The notes beneath the pieces are model-generated. The model worked only from the letters and a program-made list of their open reading frames with translations. It did not search any database and was not told where the DNA came from. Source: Nitrospiraceae bacterium (GTDB lineage: Bacteria; Nitrospirota; Nitrospiria; Nitrospirales; Nitrospiraceae). Taken from it: 64,000 nucleotides of DNA. Location of the stretch: positions 21,230-85,229 of the forward strand of contig CAKKRK010000098.1 of NCBI GenBank assembly GCA_919902665.1. The letters are read 5' to 3'. Shown here piece after piece: positions 53,305-60,559 of the stretch; position 1 is the stretch's first letter, and every line of letters begins with the position of its first letter. Made by a program: the position numbers and the translations under genes.

Positions 53305-55143
53305 ATGGACAGCCTATGGCCGTGGGTAAAGTGCCGAGTACCAGTGGCAACAGCGACGTTTCTGCTTGCGTCAGCTGGAATCATTTCCAGTCCTGCTACT
53401 GAGAGGAGTTACGCCGGAGATCCTGCTCCACCGTCCGGCGTCGCGGCAGCGGACATCGAGTATAAAGGTCGCATCGCTGTGAATGGAGAATCCACGACGG
53501 CGACTATTTCGACTCCAAGTAAAAAAGGCTCGGTGACCTTTGAGGGCATGGCAGGCCAGCGGATCAATATCGGCTTCAGTGGCGTCACCCTCACACAGTT
53601 CAGAGTCCTCGTCTATGGGCCGGATGGTACGGCGGTGGCCACTCAGCCTTCCGCGGTAAGACACTATTATGCGACCATGTATCGGGAGCCCTCTTCACTG
53701 ACGCAGGTTCAAACCGCTACCTCATCCTATCAGCTGACCGGTGATTCTGGGGCCGCCTGGATTTCGTCCAGCGAGATCAATGGCAGTAGTATTGATCTCA
53801 AAGAATTGCCGGCGACAGGCACGTATACGATCTTCCTCGATCCGATGAGTGGGTACACTGGGAAAGTTACGGTCACGGCATCGAACGAATTGGGGGGCGA
53901 AATCGTTCCTCAGGGCTCGGCGGTATCGATTCCCATCAGCCGCAGCGGCCAGAATGCCCGTTATACCTTCTCGGGCACGAGCGGCCAAGCGGTCAGCTTA
54001 CAGTTGAGTGATGTGACCATCCGGAGTGGGCACGTCGCTATCCTGAAACCAGATGGAAGCCCATTAAGCCAGCCAACCTCATTCGGCAATGCAGGCGCTG
54101 TGCTCGATGCTCAAGTTCTTCCGACCTCTGGAACCTACGCCATCCTGATCGATCCGGAGCTGAGTTACACGGGCAATGTGAAACTCGCACTCTACAATGC
54201 GCCGGATCTCACCGGCACCATCATGACTGACCAAGTGGCGGTGACGCCGACATTGACCGTGCCGGGCCAACGCGCGCTCTATACGTTCAATGGAACGGCG
54301 GGCCAGTGGGTCAATCTTGGCCTCACTGGGGTTTCGATTGCTTCGAGCACCCTGTCGATGTTGAAGCCAGATGGCAGCAAGTTGGCGGCAACAACGATCG
54401 GTCCCAGCGGTGGCAGCCTCGATCCAAGCACGGCATTGCCTGAAACGGGCACCTACACGATCGTGGTGGATCCAGTCAGCAACCATACCGGCAGCATGAC
54501 GCTGGCCCTGTCTTCTCCGGTCACCGGCACGATCGCGCTCGATGGAGCGCCGGTGACGGTCAGTCTCAATAAGCCAGGGAAGATCGCACAGTACACGTTC
54601 AATGGCCACGCCGGGCAATGGGTCAGTCTGGGGCTCACGTCTGTGGGGCTCACATCGAGCAACATTTCGCTTCTGGGGCAGGATGGAACCACGCTTGCCT
54701 CAACCGCGGTTGGTACGGCGGGTGGATCGCTCGAAGTCCCAAATCCCTTGCCAGCTACAGGGCCCTACACCGTCCTTGTCCGTCCAGGCGGGCCCTACAC
54801 CGGCAACATGACGTTGACACTCTCAACGGAGGTGTCAGACTCGCTGAAGGTGAATGCCGCCTCCAGGACGATTATGGTCAGCCGAGCAGGCCAGAATGGC
54901 CGCTATACGTTTGCCGGCACGGCGAACCAACAGGTCACGATCAAGGCTATCAACAATAAGCTCGGCAACGTGACTGTGAACCTCTATACGCCGAGTGGTG
55001 TTTTGCAGGTTGGGACGACGAGCTCAGCGGCGAGCTTCAACCTGAATCCTGTCACATTGGCGACAACAGATACCTATACGATTACGATCAATCCCGCGAT
55101 GACGGACACGGGGAGCATTCAGCTACAAGTCACCAACCCATAG
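53305..55143 (+). CDS. Exported protein with five pre-peptidase C-terminal-like repeats
   Basis: Start at ATG 53305 with taggagg ahead; the frame upstream to 53236 is not needed. The 612-residue protein has a signal peptide (ATATFLLASAGIISS, then a cleavage around residue 35) and five repeats of about 105 residues, each with a YTFxGxxGQ box (VTFEGMAGQ, YTFSGTSGQ, YTFNGTAGQ, YTFNGHAGQ, YTFAGTANQ) and a closing TGTYTIxxDPxxxxTG box (last ones TGPYTV and TDTYTI). These look like PPC (pre-peptidase C-terminal) beta-sandwiches. The first repeat is about 35 residues longer. No protease domain follows, so it may be an extracellular binding or structural protein. Confidence 0.8.
   Translation: MDSLWPWVKCRVPVATATFLLASAGIISSPATERSYAGDPAPPSGVAAADIEYKGRIAVNGESTTATISTPSKKGSVTFEGMAGQRINIGFSGVTLTQFRVLVYGPDGTAVATQPSAVRHYYATMYREPSSLTQVQTATSSYQLTGDSGAAWISSSEINGSSIDLKELPATGTYTIFLDPMSGYTGKVTVTASNELGGEIVPQGSAVSIPISRSGQNARYTFSGTSGQAVSLQLSDVTIRSGHVAILKPDGSPLSQPTSFGNAGAVLDAQVLPTSGTYAILIDPELSYTGNVKLALYNAPDLTGTIMTDQVAVTPTLTVPGQRALYTFNGTAGQWVNLGLTGVSIASSTLSMLKPDGSKLAATTIGPSGGSLDPSTALPETGTYTIVVDPVSNHTGSMTLALSSPVTGTIALDGAPVTVSLNKPGKIAQYTFNGHAGQWVSLGLTSVGLTSSNISLLGQDGTTLASTAVGTAGGSLEVPNPLPATGPYTVLVRPGGPYTGNMTLTLSTEVSDSLKVNAASRTIMVSRAGQNGRYTFAGTANQQVTIKAINNKLGNVTVNLYTPSGVLQVGTTSSAASFNLNPVTLATTDTYTITINPAMTDTGSIQLQVTNP
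53461..55140 (+). repeat. Five tandem coding repeats inside the gene at 53305
   Basis: The start of the YTF box recurs at about 53536, 53961, 54277, 54592 and 54904. The last four are spaced 312-316 bases, about 105 codons. The nucleotide copies are diverged, so these are old duplications at protein level rather than a recent expansion. Confidence 0.7.
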
Positions 55144-55382
55144 GGGTGGAGATTCAGCAAGGGCGAGTCATCGCCTCTGCTGAGATGGTGACAGATCGAA
55201 GGAGGGTGGGAAGGCAACTTCTCACCCTCTTTTTTTGTCGCGAAACCATGATGGGGCATCAAGGCAGAGTGGGGAAAACGTTAGGTGTAGTGTGGGTTGT
55301 ACCGTTAAGCCTCTCTTTTTTCGCGAGCAAGGGGATGGTGGCTGCTGGGGGCTGAGGGGAAGCCTGGCCCATCGTGTTCTCC
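55144..55382. other. Intergenic stretch with terminator and a signal-peptide-like open frame
   Basis: After the terminator a frame from 55247 reads MMGHQGRVGKTLGVVWVVPLSLSFFASKGMVAAGG, broken here as MMGHQGRVGKTLGVVWVVPL and SLSFFASKGMVAAGG, then a stop. It looks like a bare signal peptide and may be the 5' stump of a lost gene. Not called as a gene. Confidence 0.4.
55202..55236 (+). terminator. Rho-independent terminator after the repeat protein gene
   Basis: GAGGGTGGGAAG pairs with CTTCTCACCCTC (11 of 12 pairs) around GCAA, followed by ttttttt. Similar in sequence to the terminator at 52975. Confidence 0.88.
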
Positions 55383-55640
55383 TCACCGGTAGACGTCTTT
55401 GCGGTTTCCGATCTTGGCGACGAGCACGATGAGCTCCTTATCCTGAATGGTATAGATGATCCGGCAATCACCATCTCGGATTCGATAGAGATCCTCTTCA
55501 CCGGCCAGTTTCTTCACGCCCTGCGGACGCGGATTTTCCCGGAGTGACTTGAGCCGTTTGACGATGCGTTTCTGAACCGAATCGGTTAGAGACTTGAGTT
55601 GTCGTTCGGCAGGCGGGGCGAGGAGGATTGAGTAGGTCAT
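55383..55640 (-). CDS. RelE/ParE-family toxin
   Basis: The 85-residue protein has the RelE-fold features SILLAPPAERQLKSL, a middle KKLAGEEDLYRIRDGDCRIIYTI and the C-terminal VLVAKIGNRKDVYR. RelE-type toxins cleave mRNA in the ribosome. The Phd-type antitoxin gene lies upstream on the same strand, but 211 bases away, separated by a MITE-like insertion. No ribosome-binding site remains immediately ahead of the ATG; before insertion the start would have been coupled to the antitoxin stop. Confidence 0.85.
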   Translation of the reverse strand: MTYSILLAPPAERQLKSLTDSVQKRIVKRLKSLRENPRPQGVKKLAGEEDLYRIRDGDCRIIYTIQDKELIVLVAKIGNRKDVYR

Positions 55641-55652
55641 AGGGAAGGACTA

Positions 55653-55852
55653 GCAGTCTGCTGAAAAACTCGGATTCTGCTTCGCGCACCGTTGCACGAG
55701 GACAGAAAGACCTATAGCACGCTACATCTCAGAATGCTCAAAAAGGCCGTCCAGCAAGGCCGCAGCGAGCGAAGGGGCGAGGCGTACGCTTCGGTACGTT
55801 GAGCCTCTGAGTGATGCGAGAACGCCGCTGGAGGACTTTTTCAGCATTCTGC
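55653..55852. mobile_element. MITE-like 200-bp insertion flanked by TA
   Basis: Ends GCAGTCTGCTGAAAAA (55653-55668) and, on the other side, TTTTTCAGCATTCTGC (55837-55852), an inverted repeat matching 14 of 16 bases. A TA flanks each side (55651-55652 and 55853-55854), as with IS630/Tc1-mariner-type elements. No coding frame. An internal copy of the right end (from about 55732, cagaatgctcaaaaaggccg) pairs with the right end to form a long imperfect palindrome over about 120 bases. Confidence 0.75.
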
Positions 55853-56106
55853 TAGAGGCCCAGGTCCTTCAGAATCACATTGAGTGATTTGGCCCCTTTT
55901 TTCTTCGTCTCAGCCAGAGCGGCCCGGGCGTCGGCGAGGTCGATCCGATCTTCCAATTCTTCGAGGAGCCGCAAATCATCAATCGGCACCACAGCAGCGA
56001 TGTCTTTCCCCCTTCGACGCACCACGACACGCTCTTTTCCGTATGCGGCACGGTTGATCGTATCCGCAAATCCCTGTCTTGCTTTACTGGCAGGCAGATG
56101 GGCCAT
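55852..56106 (-). CDS. Phd/YefM-family antitoxin
   Basis: The 84-residue protein begins MAHLPASKARQGFADTINRAAYGKERVVVRRRGKDIAAVVPIDD (written here in parts: MAHLPASKARQGFADTI and VVVRRRGKDIAAVVPIDDL), the Phd/YefM N-terminal DNA-binding fold, then an acidic C-terminal tail (LKDLGL) that would bind the toxin. The last two bases of its TAG stop codon (TA, read on the minus strand) are the target-site TA, with the G supplied by the inserted element. It normally represses its own promoter with the toxin as co-repressor (family knowledge). Confidence 0.83.
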   Translation of the reverse strand: MAHLPASKARQGFADTINRAAYGKERVVVRRRGKDIAAVVPIDDLRLLEELEDRIDLADARAALAETKKKGAKSLNVILKDLGL

Positions 56107-56979
56107 GGTGCTCTCCCTTCACAAGGAGATCAGAAAGGTCGAACTGAACGAATTGTACAAATGGTACAGCAGGTCTTGTAGGAGGTCAAGTGAGAGGAGT
56201 CAGGTTCCAGCTTAAGAAGAGATTGTAGGAAAGTGGCGGGAGATCCGTCAGTTTAGCAGGGGGAATGCGGACGGAGGGCGTGGCGGTCGCTAGGGCCGTC
56301 GGACGGCAAGGCTGTATTAGATTAACCAGATGGACTAGACAGATTAGATAATCAGTTAGACAGGGCTTGCCCCAGACGCGTGGACAATTGAAGGTCCATC
56401 CTGCCACATTCGCTTTTCCGCCGCTTTCAAGAGCCCATTCGCTTGCACGAATGAGCCTGGCCAGTCGATCATTAATCTAAAATGGGAAGTGAGGAGTGGT
56501 GTCGATGTGGCTGCCGGTATGGCTCTTGCCTGGCGAGGAAAATGTACGTCCCCTTTTCCCCTGCAAATCTTATTGAGAAAAGTTTTACGAAGGACCAGAA
56601 TAAAGCTCCTGTATGGCTTCACACCTGTTCGCTCACGGGCTCCTCGCGAGCGAAGCCGGGTGGGTTCTTCACTTCGTCCGTCAGTACGAGTGGGGGCCAC
56701 CATGAGTCTTCTGAAAAACTTTTCCTGTAAGCAAGCGCCCTACCAAACAGCAATCCTTGCTCGCCTGCGAGAAGTAATAAATCCGAGCTGCGACGTTCTT
56801 AAATCTTCTCATTAGGAGACTGGATGAGCAGATGAACAGGGGCGAAAGGCAAGTTTCCTCAACTACGGAGCGGCAGAGTACTTTTAAATACTAAAAGCAT
56901 TGTCCCAATCCTGAGCATGGTTCGGGTTCTGTCGTGTGGTGTTGGATATGACGAAAGTTGAACCTGGGTAGGAGGGAAA
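56107..56979. other. Gene-free stretch with repeats and a possible small element
   Basis: No convincing gene in about 870 bases. A 115-codon frame on the minus strand (56356-56703) and overlapping plus-strand frames have skewed composition. AT-rich short near-repeats (agatta and related) lie at about 56318-56357. A pair of inverted ends at 56575-56726 is listed separately. Confidence 0.45.
56575..56726. repeat. Possible small inverted-repeat element
   Basis: GAAAAGTTTT near the left end (about 56577-56586) and AAAACTTTTC near the right end (about 56715-56724) are perfect 10-base inverted repeats, with partial matching beyond them. About 150 bases apart. No target-site duplication is clear. 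It may be a decayed MITE. Confidence 0.35.
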
Positions 56980-58062
56980 ATGACGAACACGGACAAAATC
57001 AGTATGCCCGGGATCATTTGGGTGTCGCTGGGTATTGCCTGCCTTGTTGCCGCACCGGGGGCTACGCTCGCACAGAATACAGCCGTGGGAGATATAGTAT
57101 GCCGCTGCCCCGGACTCGCCAAAAAACTGGGCAGCGCCCCCAATTGCGAGGTTGCCTGTTTTGGTAGCAGTGCCTCGCCGAAAGACGATAGTGATAATTC
57201 CCGTACCAGTTATGACAACGAAGCCGCACGACGTGCACAGCGCGCTCAGGAGGCCGCTGCCGCAGAACGCCAACGCCAGCAGGATGAAGCTGATCGCATT
57301 GCGGCAGTCGAGAAGAAACGCAAGGAGGAAGAACAGGCCAAGTTCTTACGTGACCGTGACAAGTTAGTCGAGAAACTCAAGGGCAGCAGCGGCCCCCCTG
57401 CGTCTCCAAGCAACGGTGGCCTCAAAGGCAGCAGCTCGATCAATACCGGCTTAAAAGAGCTTCGTGGGGCCGATCGCGGCACTCGTGACACACAGGGACC
57501 GCAGACGGCGTGGAGGCAGCTACACTGCGCGGCGGAGATTGCTGGTTTTGCATTAGCCGCTCTTGGGCAACGGGGAGACTATGATGAGTTCGGTGCCTTA
57601 TCCACTGAGGCCCTGAAATCACTCGACGGGCAACGCATCGATGTTGTCTGCACTGCCGCACCGCTGTTTCCGGATGTGCAGGGTCGCGCGGTGGATATGG
57701 AACAGGGCAAGCAAGCCCAGAGAACCATTCTCAGCCGTGCCAGGGTCATTGCAGAACGGATGAAGCAACGTGGTGATCAACCCACGGTCTCTCCCAGTCC
57801 AGCTCAGACTGCCACGGAAACTTCCGGGGACAAGCTGCGCCGTGTCCAGCGCGAGCTGAATGATCAGAACAGCAAGAAGGTTACCGGTACAACCCAACAT
57901 GACATGGCTCAACAGGAGCGGGATCGCAAGGAACTAACTAAACTCATCCTTGCCAATAATGGCTTGGAAAAGGGCGAACTGACCAGTGTAAGCGTGGTCC
58001 TGGAAGACGACGCCCCCGCGCGACCTTCCAAGCCGGGAGCTACGCCCGTACCGACACCCTAG
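56980..58062 (+). CDS. Exported protein of unknown function
   Basis: The 360-residue protein has a Sec signal peptide (GIACLVAAPGATLAQ, cleaved near residue 32), a Cys-containing N-terminal segment (DIVCRCPGLAKKLGS, NCEVACFG), a Lys/Glu/Ala/Gln helical stretch (residues ~75-130) that is probably coiled coil, and a C-terminal part with WRQLHCAAEIAGFALAALG and a further Cys (IDVVCTAAPLFPD). I do not recognise a family. It opens a run of exported proteins on the same strand, each with its own ribosome-binding site; the next begins about 60 bases downstream. Confidence 0.65.
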   Translation: MTNTDKISMPGIIWVSLGIACLVAAPGATLAQNTAVGDIVCRCPGLAKKLGSAPNCEVACFGSSASPKDDSDNSRTSYDNEAARRAQRAQEAAAAERQRQQDEADRIAAVEKKRKEEEQAKFLRDRDKLVEKLKGSSGPPASPSNGGLKGSSSINTGLKELRGADRGTRDTQGPQTAWRQLHCAAEIAGFALAALGQRGDYDEFGALSTEALKSLDGQRIDVVCTAAPLFPDVQGRAVDMEQGKQAQRTILSRARVIAERMKQRGDQPTVSPSPAQTATETSGDKLRRVQRELNDQNSKKVTGTTQHDMAQQERDRKELTKLILANNGLEKGELTSVSVVLEDDAPARPSKPGATPVPTP

Positions 58063-58121
58063 TTCGGACGAATCCGGTAGCTGGTCAGGATGGTCAATCT
58101 ATGGAGGAGTCGGGAGTGAAC

Positions 58122-59168
58122 ATGAACCGTGAAAGCGTAATTTGGTTACTTGTGATCGCTATGCTCGTTGTAGCCGGTCCTGTCCAGGCTGGGCTTCCTG
58201 CGTTGCCGGAGATTCCTGTGGCGTTGCCGGATGAGGTAAGGCAACCACTCATCGCCAAGCGTGCCCCGTTAGCGCAACGCAAGCTGACGTTGATCGAGGA
58301 AGGCGAGGCATTCAACAAAAATTGTGCCAACGTGGAGAAAGGTTCGAGCCAGCACAATAGCTGTCTTGCTCAACAGGCGCGATTCAATGCCAAGGTGCAG
58401 GCGTTACGCATTGAGATGGGTAAGCTCGCCGATGAGATAGACGCAGCCATCAACTGCAGCGAGATGGAGCAGCAGCTCACGCGCGATCAGGAGGCGATGC
58501 ACCGCCAGCAGAAATCGATCGAGCAAGGCCAAGCCGAACTCTTGGATTGGACCAAGAAGAACGACGAGGCACAGAAGACCGCGCTGAAGCGCGCGACGAG
58601 CCTCCTGGTTGACTCGCTGGTGGCCAAACTGGGCGAGTTTACTGAGGGAAAGCTTGCGAAGCTCGAAGCCGACTTCAAGAAGCGCGCTCCGCTGGGCGAG
58701 ACCTGGCAGCGGAAAGTCCAGAAGGTTCGGGAATTCCGCGCGGCGGAAGCGCGCCTCACGGGGGCTGTCGACGGGGTCAAGCTTGCCAGATTCACGGGAG
58801 CTGGGGCCGACGGCTGGCGGGAGGGCAAGGAGTGGGCTGCGAAAAACGGGAAGGACGCGGAGACACTCGACGCGATCCTAGCTGAATGGCAGCGCGATCT
58901 GGAGATCCAGCAGATCATAAAGGAGAGCGGCATCAGCACGTTCTCGGCTGGCCTCGGCTTCTCGAAGACGCTCGCGCCCTGGGGGACCGAGCTCGATTTC
59001 GGACAGTTCCTCGTCGGCTATGGCTACGACGCGAGCGACTGGACGTTGAGTAAGAATCGGATCGAGCAGCAGGTGGCGAACCGCAATCAGGACCTCAAGG
59101 CGGTCGAGGCGTTAAAGATGCAGATCGAGCGCACGTTGGCTAAGCTGAAAGCGTGCAAAGGTGCATAG
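58122..59168 (+). CDS. Exported protein: conserved N-terminal module with coiled-coil C-terminus (set A)
   Basis: Start ATG 58122 (348 residues). Signal peptide (LLVIAMLVVAGPVQAG) then a module of about 85 residues: LPALPEIPVALPDEVRQPL, RKLTLIEEGEAFNKNC, EKGSSQHNSCLAQQARFNAKVQALR, ending DEIDAA. The same module is in the gene at 59373. The remaining part is different: a charged helical region (RDQEAMHRQQKSIEQGQAEL) and WREGKEWAAKNGKDAE. No enzymatic motif is seen. A decayed fragment of the partner gene's C-terminal domain follows 12 bases after its stop. Function unknown; exported to the periplasm or beyond. Confidence 0.72.
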   Translation: MNRESVIWLLVIAMLVVAGPVQAGLPALPEIPVALPDEVRQPLIAKRAPLAQRKLTLIEEGEAFNKNCANVEKGSSQHNSCLAQQARFNAKVQALRIEMGKLADEIDAAINCSEMEQQLTRDQEAMHRQQKSIEQGQAELLDWTKKNDEAQKTALKRATSLLVDSLVAKLGEFTEGKLAKLEADFKKRAPLGETWQRKVQKVREFRAAEARLTGAVDGVKLARFTGAGADGWREGKEWAAKNGKDAETLDAILAEWQRDLEIQQIIKESGISTFSAGLGFSKTLAPWGTELDFGQFLVGYGYDASDWTLSKNRIEQQVANRNQDLKAVEALKMQIERTLAKLKACKGA

Positions 59169-59179
59169 GTGAATGGATC

Positions 59180-59250
59180 AATGCCGCCGCGCGCGATCTC
59201 TCAACACGTCATCGAGCAGACGGGCCGCAATGGCGGGGAGGTGATTATGC
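59180..59250 (+). pseudogene. Relic of a papain-like domain (matches 60058-60129)
   Basis: This 71-base stretch runs closely parallel to 60058-60129 inside the gene at 59373. It reads QHVIEQTGRNGGEVIM where the intact gene reads QHVIEQKGLNGGEVVM. A two-base loss near 59190 shifts the frame. It lies 12 bases after the stop of the gene at 58122 and has no start. Confidence 0.75.
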
Positions 59251-59372
59251 CAGGAAGTGCGATGTCATTAATAAATGAGGTCGTGACAGCTATGCGTCAG
59301 TAAACCGTATGAATACGTCTGCGCATAAGAGTGGTCTCCGCAGACGAGCATATTGGTGGGCTTGGGGGAAAT

Positions 59373-60446
59373 ATGAAACTGACGAATTCAATCTATTTGC
59401 TGTTGATTGCCGTGGTCTTTGCAGCCGGTTCTGCCCAGGCCTCGCTCCCCACGTTGCCAGAGATACCTCCGATGCTACCGGATGAGGTAAGGCAACCACT
59501 CATCGTCAAGCGTATACCCCTTGCGCACCGCAAGCAGACGCTGATCGAGGAAGGCGAGCTGTTCAACCGCAGCTGCGTCAATTTGGAGAAAGGCTCAAGC
59601 CGACACCAGGACTGCTTGGCCAAGCAAGCGGAGTTCGAAGCACACGTTGAGGTCTTGCGCCGCGACATCGGTCAGCTCGTGGACGAAATTGACGCGGCCG
59701 TCCAAGCCGAGGGTGCCCGCATCATCAAGAGCATGAACGCGTTGGCCGCACGCCTGGGATGGAGCGCGGACGAACGAGCCCGCCTGGATAAAGCCTTGAA
59801 CAGTTTAAATTCCGATGGCACCCCCGGCGTGACCAGTGCTCAGATCCGCCACGCCTGGAAGGAACTTCTAGCACGCGGCCAAGACGGGGACTTCGCGCGT
59901 GAAGCCTCCCAAGGCGAGGGCCCGGGATTCCCCGGAGCCGGCACACAGACCCAGTACCAAGACTGCGTCATCTTTGCCTTGGCTAATGCGGCTGGCTTGC
60001 CGTATGGAGTGGCGGCCACGCGTGCGGCCGAACTCATCCGCCAAGGTGACTGGCGCAGTGCCGCCGACCGCGCGAATCCTCAACACGTCATCGAGCAGAA
60101 GGGTCTCAATGGTGGGGAGGTGGTCATGCTGGCCGAAGCCTTCGGCCAGGTCGAGGTGGTGACCAGGTCGGATTTCGAGAAGACCCTGAAGGCGGGCCGT
60201 CCGGTGTTGGTGAATGTGGTGCCCCAAGACGGCGACGTCAGGGGCGGACACGAAGTCGTGCTGACACGAACGTTTCAACATGGCGGAGCCCCGTGGTTCG
60301 AGATGATGGATTCCAACCAGGGAGCCCAGCGACGGCTCTATGTGGGCGCACAGGAACTGAATACGGTGCTGCAAGAAAATGGCGTGGCATTCCGTCCGGA
60401 GCCCGGAACGACTCCGACGCTCCTTCGTCAGCGGGAGACACAATAG
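59373..60446 (+). CDS. Exported protein: same N-terminal module fused to a papain-like cysteine peptidase domain (set A)
   Basis: Start ATG 59373 with gggggaa ahead; 357 residues. Signal peptide (YLLLIAVVFAAGSAQA), then the set-A module (LPTLPEIPPMLPDEVRQPL, RKQTLIEEGELFNRSC, EKGSSRHQDCLAKQAEF, DEIDAA) to about residue 108. The C-terminal domain has the order Cys198 (YQDCVIFALANAAG), His293 (GGHEVVLTRTF), Asp313 (FEMMDSNQG), the triad and spacing of C39-like/papain-fold peptidases. A secreted peptidase or papain-fold toxin is inferred. No immunity-like gene is adjacent. Its own C-terminal domain has a decayed copy behind the previous gene. Confidence 0.75.
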   Translation: MKLTNSIYLLLIAVVFAAGSAQASLPTLPEIPPMLPDEVRQPLIVKRIPLAHRKQTLIEEGELFNRSCVNLEKGSSRHQDCLAKQAEFEAHVEVLRRDIGQLVDEIDAAVQAEGARIIKSMNALAARLGWSADERARLDKALNSLNSDGTPGVTSAQIRHAWKELLARGQDGDFAREASQGEGPGFPGAGTQTQYQDCVIFALANAAGLPYGVAATRAAELIRQGDWRSAADRANPQHVIEQKGLNGGEVVMLAEAFGQVEVVTRSDFEKTLKAGRPVLVNVVPQDGDVRGGHEVVLTRTFQHGGAPWFEMMDSNQGAQRRLYVGAQELNTVLQENGVAFRPEPGTTPTLLRQRETQ

Positions 60447-60559
60447 TTAAGTGCACGGGAAAAACACAACAAGGCGTAGTGAATCTAGAAAGTTGGTGCA
60501 GGTCAGCATGACGGCCTATGCGCAAAGCGATGCAACGTGAAATTTTATGTAGGGGCAAG

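Noticed and set aside
56356..56703. A 115-codon minus-strand frame between the antitoxin and the exported genes
   Set aside because: Composition is skewed and the frame crosses the inverted-repeat pair; it may be a relic but there is no evidence for a gene.
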